A stretch of 64,000 bases of DNA from Mycetocola manganoxydans (GTDB lineage Bacteria > Actinomycetota > Actinomycetes > Actinomycetales > Microbacteriaceae), in contig NZ_RCUV01000008.1 of assembly GCF_003667545.1 (NCBI RefSeq), forward strand, positions 1-64,000, read 5' to 3'. Positions 17,100 to 25,166 of this stretch are shown piece by piece. Below the pieces are notes generated by a model. It saw only the letters and a list, made by a program, of their open reading frames with translations, made no database searches and had not been told where the DNA came from. Position numbers and translations under genes: made by a program. How positions within the stretch are numbered: the first letter of the stretch is position 1; each line of letters starts with the position of its first letter.

Positions 17100-17118
17100 G
17101 ATGTTCGCCTGATGTTCG
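17100..17118. repeat. 11-nt spaced direct repeat upstream of the ABC importer operon
   Basis: GATGTTCG occurs at 17100-17107 and again at 17111-17118, an 11-base period that would place both on one face of DNA. It lies about 115 bp upstream of the binding-protein start and may be a regulator site. The spacing recalls PHO-box repeats, but the sequence match is partial. Confidence 0.35.
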
Positions 17119-17190
17119 TTCTGCGGCGTCTCGACCGTCGCGGAGCTGACGAGTAGGGTGTGCGCGGCCGTGTGGCAGCGCGAGCGGGTC

Positions 17191-17895
17191 CTAGAGGACG
17201 CGCTCGAGTTCACGCTCGCGGCGGCGCGCCCGTACGCGAAGAACCGCGCGAACGAACCACCAGATGACGAGGGCGGCGACGCCGGCGACAACGATGTACT
17301 TGAGGATGTCGGCGTACTCGAGCAACGCGCTCCAGTTCTCACCGAGCAGGAACCCGGCCACCACGAAGATGCTGTTCCAGAGGAGGGAGCCGGCAGCCGT
17401 GAGCAGTCCGAACGTCACCAGGTTCATCTTCTCGATCCCTGCAGGGATCGAGATGAGACTGCGGAAGATGGGGAGCATCCGCCCGAAGAAGACGGCCTTC
17501 TTGCCGTGGCGGCCGAACCAGGCGACTGTCTTGACGATGTCGCCTGGGTCGACGAAGGGGATGCGAGCCGCGAGCCACACGGTGCGGTCGTGGCCGAGCC
17601 AGCGACCGAGGCCGTAGAGAACGAAGGCACCGAGGATGGAACCGAGCGTCGTCCAGAAGATGGCTTCGGCGATCGTGAACGAGCCCTGGCTGGCGGTGAA
17701 GCCGGCCAGCGGAAGGATGACCTCGCTCGGGATGGGAGGAAACACGTTCTCGAGGAAGACGATGAGTCCGGCGCCGACGGGCCCGAGTGCTTCCATGATC
17801 TGGATGGCCCACTGCGCGATTCCGTCGGCGACGCCGGCGGATGCTGAGTCGGCGGATGCCGCGAGGTGCGACTCGGGGAGGGCGGTCAAATGCAT
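17191..17895 (-). CDS. DedA-family membrane protein
   Basis: A 234-residue membrane protein with the family signature FLENVFPPIPSEVILPLAG near residue 50, then GRWLGHDRTVWL, and the second hallmark FGRMLPIFRSLISIPAG. About five hydrophobic segments. DedA proteins act as lipid (undecaprenyl-phosphate or phosphatidylethanolamine) flippases or related transporters. The ATG at 17895 (MHLTALPESH) is used; the upstream part of the open frame is Arg-rich and unconserved. Confidence 0.9.
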   Translation of the reverse strand: MHLTALPESHLAASADSASAGVADGIAQWAIQIMEALGPVGAGLIVFLENVFPPIPSEVILPLAGFTASQGSFTIAEAIFWTTLGSILGAFVLYGLGRWLGHDRTVWLAARIPFVDPGDIVKTVAWFGRHGKKAVFFGRMLPIFRSLISIPAGIEKMNLVTFGLLTAAGSLLWNSIFVVAGFLLGENWSALLEYADILKYIVVAGVAALVIWWFVRAVLRVRARRRERELERVL

Positions 17896-18046
17896 GGGGT
17901 TGTCTCCACAGTGGATGGGACTGCGGCAACGACAACTCCGACGATGCCAGGACGGACGGCGCCAGTCTGGCATACCGACTCCGGCCTTGGCTGGGAGTCT
18001 CAGGCGATTCCCGGGCGCCCACCTCGCCCCCCGGCTGCCCTTGCCT

Positions 18047-18093
18047 GGCCGTAAACGGCTGAACCTCGGCACGACATCCAGCCGTTTATGGCC
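18047..18093. terminator. Long imperfect hairpin downstream of the SDR gene
   Basis: GGCCGTAAACGGCTG (18047-18061) pairs with CAGCCGTTTATGGCC (18079-18093) with one mismatch across a 17-base loop. It lies 12 bases after the stop of the minus-strand SDR gene, so it probably ends that transcript before dedA. Confidence 0.65.
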
Positions 18094-18104
18094 GAGCAAG
18101 CGAC

Positions 18105-19178
18105 CTAGGCGGCTGACCAGCCGCCGTCGCTCGCGAGGATGACGCCGTTGACGTTCACGCCGTCGTCGCTGAGGAGGAAGGTGATCGACGCCGCAAGAGC
18201 GTCGCCCTCGACCGCCTCGGGCATGACGGCCATTCCGGCACGCACGCGCTCAGAGCCGAGGGTCGACGCGAACGTCGCCTCGATGTTGGTGATGACGGGG
18301 CCAGGTGCGACGGCGTTCACGCGGATGCCGCTCGGGCCGTACATGAACGCGCTCGACTTGGTGAGGCCCGCGACCGCGTGCTTCGACGCGGTGTACGCGG
18401 CGCCGGCGGCTGAACCACGAAGCGCTGCTTCAGATGCGACGTTGACGATCGAGCCGGCCTGACGGGCGAGCATCGACGGAACGACGGCGCGCATGAGCTT
18501 CATCGTCCCTTCGACGTTGATCGCGAACACGCGCTTCCAGACGGCATCCGACACCTCGTGCACCGGCGTCATGTCGTCCATGATTCCAGCGACGTTGGCG
18601 AGAGCATCGATCTGGTCGCCCGCAGCAGCGACGATCTCAGCGATTGCGTTGTCGTCGGTGATGTCGGCCGTCACGGCGATGATGTCTGCCGCCGGGAGTT
18701 CGTCGACGAGCTCGTCGAGACGCTCGCGCGCGATGTCCACAGCGATGACGCGTCCACCCTCACGGGCGACCCGGGATGCCGTCGCTCGGCCGATTCCGGA
18801 TCCGGCGCCGGTGACGATGACCGTCTTTCCGGTGAAGCGACCGTCGCTGATCCGCTCGACCCACTCGGGGCGCTCGACGGCGTCGACGGCGTTCTCGTCC
18901 ACGGGAGCCGGCGCAGCGGCATCCGTTGTTGCGGTCGCAGCGGATGCCGGCACGTCGCCGATCTCGACGCGGCGCACGAGTTCGTCGATCAGTTCAGCGG
19001 GAAACGAACCCTTGCTGAGCTTGACGAGGCGCTTGATCGCGAGGCGGCGGACGGGTCGGAGGGTGTCTGCGGTCTGGCCGGCCTGGGCCAGCAGGTCGCG
19101 GAGGATGAGCCCGCCGACCGGGTGGTCGAGCCAGGTGCCGACAGAGGAGTCGCCGGACAGGGTGGAAGAGGGAGCCAT
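18105..19178 (-). CDS. Short-chain dehydrogenase/reductase with an extra N-terminal domain
   Basis: A 357-residue protein. Residues 115-357 are a classical SDR: cofactor motif VTGAGSGIGRA, structural NVAG, catalytic Ser in NVASEAA, and YTASK with Tyr and Lys. Residues 1-75 form a separate segment (GTWLDHPVGGLILRDLLAQAG...FPAELIDELVRRV) that resembles the C-terminal tail seen on some actinobacterial glycosyl hydrolase family 3 enzymes, then an Ala-rich linker. That comparison is from memory. The gene is divergent from a TetR regulator across a perfect operator palindrome, so it is probably repressed by it. Substrate unknown. Confidence 0.85.
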   Translation of the reverse strand: MAPSSTLSGDSSVGTWLDHPVGGLILRDLLAQAGQTADTLRPVRRLAIKRLVKLSKGSFPAELIDELVRRVEIGDVPASAATATTDAAAPAPVDENAVDAVERPEWVERISDGRFTGKTVIVTGAGSGIGRATASRVAREGGRVIAVDIARERLDELVDELPAADIIAVTADITDDNAIAEIVAAAGDQIDALANVAGIMDDMTPVHEVSDAVWKRVFAINVEGTMKLMRAVVPSMLARQAGSIVNVASEAALRGSAAGAAYTASKHAVAGLTKSSAFMYGPSGIRVNAVAPGPVITNIEATFASTLGSERVRAGMAVMPEAVEGDALAASITFLLSDDGVNVNGVILASDGGWSAA

Positions 19179-19213
19179 GGGGTTCTGCTTTCTGGTCGGG
19201 ATCGCCGATGCAT

Positions 19214-19233
19214 ACCGGACAACGTTGTCCGGT
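19214..19233. promoter_or_regulatory. TetR operator between SDR and tetR
   Basis: A perfect 20-bp palindrome ACCGGACAACGTTGTCCGGT lies in the 69-bp divergent intergenic region. On the plus side TAGGCT (19236-19241) can serve as a -10 box, which puts the tetR transcript start at or next to its GTG. Binding here would block both promoters. Confidence 0.85.
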
Positions 19234-19247
19234 TGTAGGCTACACGG

Positions 19248-19811
19248 GTGTCAGCTCCCGGTAAAGCGAATCGGGGCCCGAGTGCCGGGCCCGAGAACCG
19301 TCGAGCCCTCGTCGCCGCGGCCCGTGAAGTCTTTGCCGAAGACGGGCTCTCAGCGCCGCTGAGCTCGGTCGCCAAACGCGCAGGCGTCGGGCAGGGCAGC
19401 CTTTATCGCCACTTCCCCGACCGCATCGCCCTCGCGGCAGCCGTCTTCGAGGAGAATATCGGTGACCTCGAAGTCGTCGTCGACCGCCCGGACAGCACCC
19501 TCGACGACTTCCTCGAGGTCGTGATTGCGCAAGCCCTCGTGTCGACGGCGCTCATCGAACTGCTGACCTCCCACCGACACGACGAACGCATCGCGCATCT
19601 GAGCGACCGTCTGGCATCAGTCGTCGCCACAATCACGGAACGCGAGAAGGCGGCGCGGCGCATCGGGCAGCACGTCGCGATCGACGACGTGGTCCTCGCG
19701 ATCTCGATGCTGGCCGGCGAACTCGCCCACACCGAACCGGATGCTCGCGCGGGCGTCGGTCGCCGCGCCTGGGCGCTCTTCCACGCGGCTTTCGCGCCCC
19801 ACGAGGGCTGA
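19248..19811 (+). CDS. TetR-family transcriptional regulator
   Basis: A 187-residue repressor. The HTH domain covers ALVAAAREVFAEDGLSAPLSSVAKRAGVGQGSLYRHFPDR. The C-terminal ligand domain is variable. The GTG start lies 7 bases after a -10-like TAGGCT, so the mRNA is probably leaderless. It probably represses itself and the divergent SDR through the palindrome at 19214-19233. Confidence 0.9.
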   Translation: MSAPGKANRGPSAGPENRRALVAAAREVFAEDGLSAPLSSVAKRAGVGQGSLYRHFPDRIALAAAVFEENIGDLEVVVDRPDSTLDDFLEVVIAQALVSTALIELLTSHRHDERIAHLSDRLASVVATITEREKAARRIGQHVAIDDVVLAISMLAGELAHTEPDARAGVGRRAWALFHAAFAPHEG

Positions 19812-19821
19812 CGGCACATGC

Positions 19822-19849
19822 AAAAACCCCCGCCGCGAGGCGAGGGTTT
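19822..19849. terminator. Terminator shared by tetR and tRNA-Ser
   Basis: AAACCCCCGCC pairs with GGCGAGGGTTT (one mismatch) over a GCGA loop. Read on the minus strand it ends in a T run and would stop the tRNA-Ser transcript; it also lies just after the tetR stop. Confidence 0.75.
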
Positions 19850-19851
19850 GT

Positions 19852-19881
19852 GTGGCGGAGACGGCGGGATTTGAACCCGCG
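19852..19881 (-). repeat. Duplicated 3' end of tRNA-Ser(GCU)
   Basis: These 30 bases are identical to 19964-19993, the T-arm, 3' acceptor strand and CCA of the neighbouring tRNA-Ser. The two copies are 112 bp apart in direct orientation. There is no D-arm or anticodon arm, so this is not a tRNA gene. Duplicated tRNA 3' ends are typical scars of tyrosine-integrase insertion. Confidence 0.9.
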
Positions 19882-19964
19882 CGGAGCGAAGCTCCGCGAA
19901 AGGCGGCAGCCGAATCCCAGGCAATCCCTAGAACGAGACTGCGATCCGCAACCAATTTAAGAGG

Positions 19965-20056
19965 TGGCGGAGACGGCGGGATTTGAACCCGCGGTCCCCT
20001 TACGAGGACTCCACCTTAGCAGGGTGGTGCACTAGGCCGAACTATGCGACGTCTCC
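19965..20056 (-). tRNA. tRNA-Ser (anticodon GCU)
   Basis: 92 nt including an encoded CCA. Acceptor GGAGACG/CGTCTCC, anticodon stem-loop ACCACCCTGCTAAGGTGG with GCT, long variable arm (GAGTCCTCGTAAGGGGAC) and T-arm GGGTTCAAATCCC. Confidence 0.96.
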
Positions 20057-20124
20057 ATGAGCGGCCGCTGGACGGACGCACGGGCTTAATCATAACCGGC
20101 AAATCGCCTCGGGCCGAATTGGGC

Positions 20125-21360
20125 TCAGCGGTTGGCGACCGAGCAGGTCTGGTCGAAGGCGGTCTGGCCCTGCAGCCCTTCGATCACATCGGTCGTCGGA
20201 GTGGGCACCGGGGTCGCCCCGGGCGTGGCATCCGGGGCGTCAGCGGGAGGAGTCGCCGGCGCATTCGGGTCGGCCTCCACTCCCGTGCGGTTCGCGTTGG
20301 GGTCAGGAGCGAACGGAGCGTCGGTGGCGATTCGCTCGAACAGCTGGTCGGCGAGGCTTTGCAGCGGCACGACCCGGTTGCGGTTGTTCGGGTCGTCCAT
20401 CACCGGGTACTGGATCAGGTTGAGCTTGTCGAGGTCGACGGTGACAAGCGTTCGCGCCATCGCGACCATGCGCGTGACGTTCGTCAGCGAGGTCGACAGG
20501 TTGACGTGCTTCGCCGCGACCTGGGCGAGGGAGTAGAGCTTCGTCACGTCGGTGAGGGTGTCGTTGCTCTTGATCGTGCGAACGAGCGACGAGATGTACT
20601 GCTGCTGACTCGCGATGCGGGACAGGTCGCTCCCGTCGCCGACACCGTGGCGGGTGCGGAGGAACGCGAGCGCGGTCTCGCCGGAGACGACACTCGTACC
20701 TGCGGGAAGGTCGAGGTCCGAAAGGGGGTCGTTGACCGGGGCCGTGAGGCACACGGGAACGCCGCCGACGGCATCCGTCATGCGTACGACCGACGCGAAC
20801 GACATCAGTGCCGCGAACTCGATCTCGAGCCCGGTCAGGTTCTCGATCGTTCCGACGACGCAGGCGAGACCACCGCGCTCGAAGGCAGCGTTCAAGGGCT
20901 GGGCACGCGTCGGGCCGTTGCTCTCCCCGGTCTCCGGGTCGACGCAGGTGGGATGCGGGATGACGAGGTCGCGCGGGAAGCTGACGACGACGGCACTGGA
21001 GTGGTCCTCGGAAACGTGCAGGAGCATATTGACGTCGTTGAGGGTGATCTCGCGTTCGCCGAAATCATCGCCCTGTTCGGGATCGTTGTCGGCACCGACG
21101 ACGAGGAGGTTGAACCCTCCCTCGAACGCATCGATATTCGGCACAGCGGGGAGCGGGGTGTCGTCGGGACCGCTGATGTCGATCGCATTCGACGAGACAT
21201 TGGAGGCGAGATCCCATACGACCCAGGCGGCGACGGATGCTCCGCTCACGAGCACGACGGCCATCACGATCGAGAGGGCCCGCAGCACCGTCGAGAGCAC
21301 CCCGCGGCGCGGCTGGCGGCCGTGCTTGATGCTTGCCTCGGTGGATCTCGACGTTTTCAC
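20125..21360 (-). CDS. LytR-CpsA-Psr (LCP) family protein, copy 1
   Basis: A 411-residue membrane-anchored enzyme. One membrane helix lies at about residues 25-50; the LCP domain follows outside the cell (FNLLVVGADND, DVNMLLHVSEDHSSAVVVSFPRDLV, FLRTRHGVGDGSDLSRIASQQQYI). LCP proteins attach glycopolymers from an undecaprenyl carrier to the cell wall; the conserved Arg residues in SFPRD and FLRTRH are catalytic or phosphate-binding. The C-terminus is Pro/Ala/Thr-rich, ending with a conserved QTAFDQTC. GTG start. Tandem with a paralogue. Confidence 0.92.
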   Translation of the reverse strand: MKTSRSTEASIKHGRQPRRGVLSTVLRALSIVMAVVLVSGASVAAWVVWDLASNVSSNAIDISGPDDTPLPAVPNIDAFEGGFNLLVVGADNDPEQGDDFGEREITLNDVNMLLHVSEDHSSAVVVSFPRDLVIPHPTCVDPETGESNGPTRAQPLNAAFERGGLACVVGTIENLTGLEIEFAALMSFASVVRMTDAVGGVPVCLTAPVNDPLSDLDLPAGTSVVSGETALAFLRTRHGVGDGSDLSRIASQQQYISSLVRTIKSNDTLTDVTKLYSLAQVAAKHVNLSTSLTNVTRMVAMARTLVTVDLDKLNLIQYPVMDDPNNRNRVVPLQSLADQLFERIATDAPFAPDPNANRTGVEADPNAPATPPADAPDATPGATPVPTPTTDVIEGLQGQTAFDQTCSVANR

Positions 21361-21415
21361 AGAGCAACTCTAGAGCCCGAAGCTGACCGTCGGATCCCTC
21401 CGGAGGATGAGAGGG

Positions 21416-22672
21416 TCAGTCGTTGCCTTTGGAGCAGGTGTAGTCGCCGGCCGTCTGGCCCTGCACCGCCTTGTCGAGCACGACTCCCGGTGGCGTCGCG
21501 TCGGTCTTCGGCGCCTCGGGGTCCTCGGTCTGAGGGGTGTCGTCTGCCGGGGCGTCGTCGACGGGAGCGTTCGGGTCGACGACGGAACCTGGGCCGGTGT
21601 CGCCGCTCAACGTGAGCGGTTCATCGGCGGCGAGCGCGTCGAAGAGCTGAGCGGCAGGCGTTTTCAGCGGCAGAACGCCCTCATAGCCGTTGATGTCGCC
21701 GTATTCGGTGGGGTACTGCACGAAGACGACCTGGTCGAGCGGGATGTTCTTGAGCGCCATCGCGATCGAAACCATTGTGTTGAGGTTCGACAGGCTCGTT
21801 GAGAGCGTCATGTTGCTCGCGGCCGCCTTCGCGATACCGAAGAGCTTTCCCGGGTCGGTGAGGGTTTCGCTGCTCTTCAGCGTGCGCACGAGCGAGGAAA
21901 GGAAGACCTGCTGGTTGCTGATGCGGCCGAGGTCGGAACCGTCACCGACGCCGTGGCGGGTGCGGAGGAACTGGATCGCTTCCTTGCCCTGAAGCGTGTG
22001 GACTCCTGCGTCGAGGTAGGTCTCCGTGCGCCAGTCGTTGATCGGCTCAGCGACGCACACATCGACGCCGCCCACCGCGTTGGAGAGTTCGATCACTCCA
22101 CCGAACTGGACTTCGGCGGCGAAGGGAATCGAGAGCCCGGTGAGCTTCTCGACGGTGAGCACCGTGCAGGCGAGGCCGCCATACGACAGCGTCGTGTTGA
22201 TCTTCTGCGCCGCCATGGCGTCGTATGTTCCGCCGTTCTCCCGCGGGCACGAGGGGATCGGAACGAACATGTCGCGCGGGAAGCTGACGACGGTAGCAGC
22301 GGTGTGATCCTCCGAGATGTGGAGGAGCATCGTCACGTCGTTGAGAGTGGCGGAATCCTTGGCGTCGTCGCCGAAGACGGCATCCTGTCCCTGCCTGCTG
22401 TCGCTGCCGACGAGAAGAAGGTTCACTCCACCTTCGATCGCATCGATGTCGGGAGCACTGCCGGCGGTCTCATTGGCGAGGGTGACGGACGGAGCAACAC
22501 TCGACGCGATGTCCCAGACGGCGTATGCCGCGATGGCGGAGCCACTCACGAGGACGACGGCGAGCGCTGCCGAGAGGAACCGCGCGATGGTTCGGCCTGC
22601 CGTCGATTTCCTGAGCCGGCCGTGCCGCGCCGTCGATCGTGCCGGACGGGAGCGGCGGACGGGTTCGCTCAC
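21416..22672 (-). CDS. LytR-CpsA-Psr (LCP) family protein, copy 2
   Basis: A 418-residue paralogue of the neighbouring LCP protein with the same plan: basic cytoplasmic start, one membrane helix, LCP domain (VNLLLVGSDSRQG, VTMLLHISEDHTAATVVSFPRDMF, FLRTRHGVGDGSDLGRISNQQVFL) and a Pro/Asp-rich tail ending in QTAGDYTC. Both proteins share the terminal Gln-Thr...Cys motif. The GTG at 22672 starts the gene; copy 1 begins 55 bp downstream, so they may form one operon. The duplicates probably attach different wall polymers. Confidence 0.92.
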   Translation of the reverse strand: MSEPVRRSRPARSTARHGRLRKSTAGRTIARFLSAALAVVLVSGSAIAAYAVWDIASSVAPSVTLANETAGSAPDIDAIEGGVNLLLVGSDSRQGQDAVFGDDAKDSATLNDVTMLLHISEDHTAATVVSFPRDMFVPIPSCPRENGGTYDAMAAQKINTTLSYGGLACTVLTVEKLTGLSIPFAAEVQFGGVIELSNAVGGVDVCVAEPINDWRTETYLDAGVHTLQGKEAIQFLRTRHGVGDGSDLGRISNQQVFLSSLVRTLKSSETLTDPGKLFGIAKAAASNMTLSTSLSNLNTMVSIAMALKNIPLDQVVFVQYPTEYGDINGYEGVLPLKTPAAQLFDALAADEPLTLSGDTGPGSVVDPNAPVDDAPADDTPQTEDPEAPKTDATPPGVVLDKAVQGQTAGDYTCSKGND

Positions 22673-22726
22673 GCTCGTTCCTTTCGCGGCAGGCGGCTAT
22701 GGAGGTGTGACTCGGGTGGAGAAGGG

Positions 22727-22882
22727 GCGGAGGGCGTGGGAATCGAACCGCACATGTCATTAATGCAATCCGTGCCCCGGCTGGAGAGCTTTCACCCTTG
22801 CGACGCGGAGGGCGTGGGATTCGAACCGCACATGTCATTAATGCAATCCGTGCCCCGGCTGGAGAGCTTTCACCCTTGCGAC
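22727..22882 (-). repeat. Two tandem 78-bp repeats derived from the tRNA-Ser(UGA) 3' end
   Basis: Units 22727-22804 and 22805-22882 are identical but for one base. Each starts with the same 23 bases as the tRNA at 22883 (3' acceptor strand and T-arm half) and continues with 55 bases unrelated to the tRNA (including CATTAATG). The repeat period runs exactly into the tRNA gene. See the matching findings entry. Confidence 0.92.
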
Positions 22883-22883
22883 G

Positions 22884-22968
22884 CGGAGGGCGTGGGATTC
22901 GAACCCACGAGACATTTCTGCCCACCAGTTTTCAAGACTGGCTCCATCGGCCGCTCGGACAGCCCTCC
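22884..22968 (-). tRNA. tRNA-Ser (anticodon UGA)
   Basis: 85 nt. Acceptor GGAGGGC/GCCCTCC, anticodon stem CCAGT/ACTGG with loop CTTGAAA, long variable arm, T-arm GGGTTCGAATCCC. CCA is not encoded. Confidence 0.95.
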
Positions 22969-23066
22969 TTGCACGCTGTTTCTCAACAGCAGGCAACGCT
23001 CGATTGTAGCCGATGAGGGCCAATCCAGAATGACAGGGTGCCCTGATAGAAAACTGAAGAACCCGG

Positions 23067-23867
23067 TCAGAGCGAGCGAAGCACCGCTGCGAGGCCGTCG
23101 TCGTCGATGCTGCCGGTGACTTCGGTCGCGACCGCTTTCACATCATCCGGAGCCTGTCCCATGGCGACGGCACGGCCCGAACGGCCGGCCCACTGGAACA
23201 TCTCGATGTCGTTCCGCCCGTCGCCGACGGCGACGATCCGGTCCTCGGGAACGTCGAGCCACTCCCGCACCCGTTCGAGCGCTGTCGACTTGTTGACACC
23301 GAGCGGCGCGATGTCGAGCCAGGCAGTCCAGCCGATCGCGTACGTAACCGAGTGCAACCCCATCTTCTCCACCACGGAGAGAAAGTCCAGCTCGTCGTGC
23401 TCGGGAGACACGACGACGACCCGCGTGACCGGTTCGCTCAAGAGGTGCTCGAACTCGACCTCTTCGGCGTTCTCGAGGTTCCAGTCCGTCATGCCCTGGG
23501 TGTACCGGCGGTATCCGCTCGGGTACTCGACCATGTACCGGCCGTCTGCGAGGTGAGACCGGATCTGCGTCAGGACCTCGCGCGGGTTGAACGTCTCAAT
23601 GAGGTGCCTGCGGTACCCGGTCGGCTCCGTGGCATCCCGTTTCATAACGAGCGCGCCGTTCGCGCACACGACGTACTCCGGTGTGATCCCGAGCTGGTCG
23701 AGTACGTGGTGCGTTGTCTCCCAGCTGCGGCCGGTCGCGAGCATGAGGATGTGCCCGCGAACGGATGCCGCCTCCGCGGCCTCGATGACGGCATCCGACA
23801 TCGTTCCGTCCTCGGAGAGGAGGGTGCCGTCGATGTCGAGGGCGACGAGCAGGGGGGCGTCGGTCAC
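23067..23867 (-). CDS. HAD-superfamily (Cof-type) phosphatase
   Basis: A 266-residue cytoplasmic phosphatase. Motif I is [15 protein letters not shown] with nucleophile Asp and general-acid Asp; motif II Thr lies in MLATGRSW; Lys of motif III is in GVNKSTAL; motif IV is [12 protein letters not shown]. The large cap places it in subclass IIB, usually acting on sugar phosphates or flavin-type phosphates. The GTG start overlaps the serS stop as GTGA, so it is co-translated with serS; a functional tie is not known. Confidence 0.9.
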   Translation of the reverse strand: MTDAPLLVALDIDGTLLSEDGTMSDAVIEAAEAASVRGHILMLATGRSWETTHHVLDQLGITPEYVVCANGALVMKRDATEPTGYRRHLIETFNPREVLTQIRSHLADGRYMVEYPSGYRRYTQGMTDWNLENAEEVEFEHLLSEPVTRVVVVSPEHDELDFLSVVEKMGLHSVTYAIGWTAWLDIAPLGVNKSTALERVREWLDVPEDRIVAVGDGRNDIEMFQWAGRSGRAVAMGQAPDDVKAVATEVTGSIDDDGLAAVLRSL

Positions 23868-25129
23868 AGCGGAGCGATGACGTCGAGCCCACCGAGGTAG
23901 GGGCGCAGCGCCTCGGGGACGAGGACGGATCCGTCTGCCTGCTGGTGGGTCTCGAGCAGGGCGACGAGCCAGCGGGTGGTCGCGAGCGTTCCGTTAAGAG
24001 TGGCGACCGGCGTGGTCTTGCCGTCTTCACCGGCTCGGTAACGGATGTTGAGACGTCGCGCCTGGTACGTGGTGCAGTTCGAGGTCGAGGTCAGTTCGCG
24101 GTACGCGTCCTGGGTCGGGACCCACGCTTCGACGTCGTACTTGCGGGCGGCGCTCGAGCCGAGGTCTCCGGCGGCGGTGTCGATCACACGGTAGCTGAGG
24201 CCGAGGGCCTGCAGCATTCCTTCCTGCCAGCCAAGAAGGCGGAGGTGTTCCGCTTCCGCTTCCTCAGGGGTCGTGTAGACGAACATCTCGAGCTTGTTGA
24301 ACTGGTGCACCCGGATGATGCCGCGGGTATCGCGGCCGTACGAGCCCGCTTCGCGGCGGTAACAGGTTGACCATCCTGCGTACCGGATCGGGGCATCCGC
24401 CACGTCGATGATCTCGTCGGAGTGGTATCCGGCGAGCGCGACCTCGCTCGTGCCGGTGAGGTACAGGTCGTCTGCCGGGAGGTAGTAGACCTCGTCCGCG
24501 TGGGCGCCGAGGAACCCGGTGCCCGCCATGATCTCCGGCTTGACGAGCGTCGGGGTGATGAGCGGGATGAAGCCTTCGGTGAGGGCCCGGTCGAGCGCCA
24601 TGTTCATGAGGGCGAGCTCGAGCCGTGCGCCGATGCCGCGCAGGTAGTAGAAGCGAGCGCCGGAGACCTTGGTCCCGCGCTGCATGTCGATCGCGCCCAG
24701 GAGCTCACCGAGTTCGAGGTGGTCCTTCGGTGCGAAGTCGAACGCGGGCTTCTCGCCGACCTCGCGGAGGGTGACGAAGTCGTCCTCGCCGCCGGCCGGG
24801 ACGCCGTCGATGATGGGGTTCTGGATGGCGCCGACGATCTCGGTGAAGCGGGTCTCGGCATCCGTCACCTGCGCCTGTGCCTGCTTGACCCGATCGGAGA
24901 GGCCCTTCACCTCGGCGACGAGGGCGGCCTTCTCCTCTTTCGGTGCCTTGGCGACGCGTTTGCCGAACGCGTTCTGCTCGGCACGGAGCTCCTCGAATGC
25001 GGTGATCGCGGCGCGGCGGTCACGGTCGGCGTCGAGGGCCTGGTCGACGAGTTCGACACTCGATCGCCTCGCCTCCTGCGAACGCCTGATGAGGTCTGGA
25101 TTTTCGCGGAGGAGCACTGGATCAATCAC
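23864..25129 (-). CDS. serS: Seryl-tRNA synthetase
   Basis: A 421-residue class II synthetase that charges tRNA-Ser. N-terminal antiparallel coiled coil (residues 1-110), motif 2 [20 protein letters not shown] with flexible serine-site residues, motif 3 [15 protein letters not shown]. The GTG at 25129 gives [17 protein letters not shown], the family's normal N-terminus; the open frame extends further upstream but overlaps the divergent kinase gene. It lies near two tRNA-Ser genes. Confidence 0.97.
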   Translation of the reverse strand: MIDPVLLRENPDLIRRSQEARRSSVELVDQALDADRDRRAAITAFEELRAEQNAFGKRVAKAPKEEKAALVAEVKGLSDRVKQAQAQVTDAETRFTEIVGAIQNPIIDGVPAGGEDDFVTLREVGEKPAFDFAPKDHLELGELLGAIDMQRGTKVSGARFYYLRGIGARLELALMNMALDRALTEGFIPLITPTLVKPEIMAGTGFLGAHADEVYYLPADDLYLTGTSEVALAGYHSDEIIDVADAPIRYAGWSTCYRREAGSYGRDTRGIIRVHQFNKLEMFVYTTPEEAEAEHLRLLGWQEGMLQALGLSYRVIDTAAGDLGSSAARKYDVEAWVPTQDAYRELTSTSNCTTYQARRLNIRYRAGEDGKTTPVATLNGTLATTRWLVALLETHQQADGSVLVPEALRPYLGGLDVIAPL

Positions 25130-25166
25130 GGGGGCAAGTCTAACGTCGCACGGTACGGTTGCAGGT

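Noticed and set aside
17100-17118. PHO box for PhoP
   Set aside because: The 11-base period fits, but the repeat units match the known consensus only in part; kept as a simple direct repeat.
22727-22882. Extra tRNA-Ser genes or a CRISPR-like repeat
   Set aside because: Only the 3' 23 bases of the tRNA are present, without D or anticodon arms; the intervening 55 bases are identical, not unique spacers.
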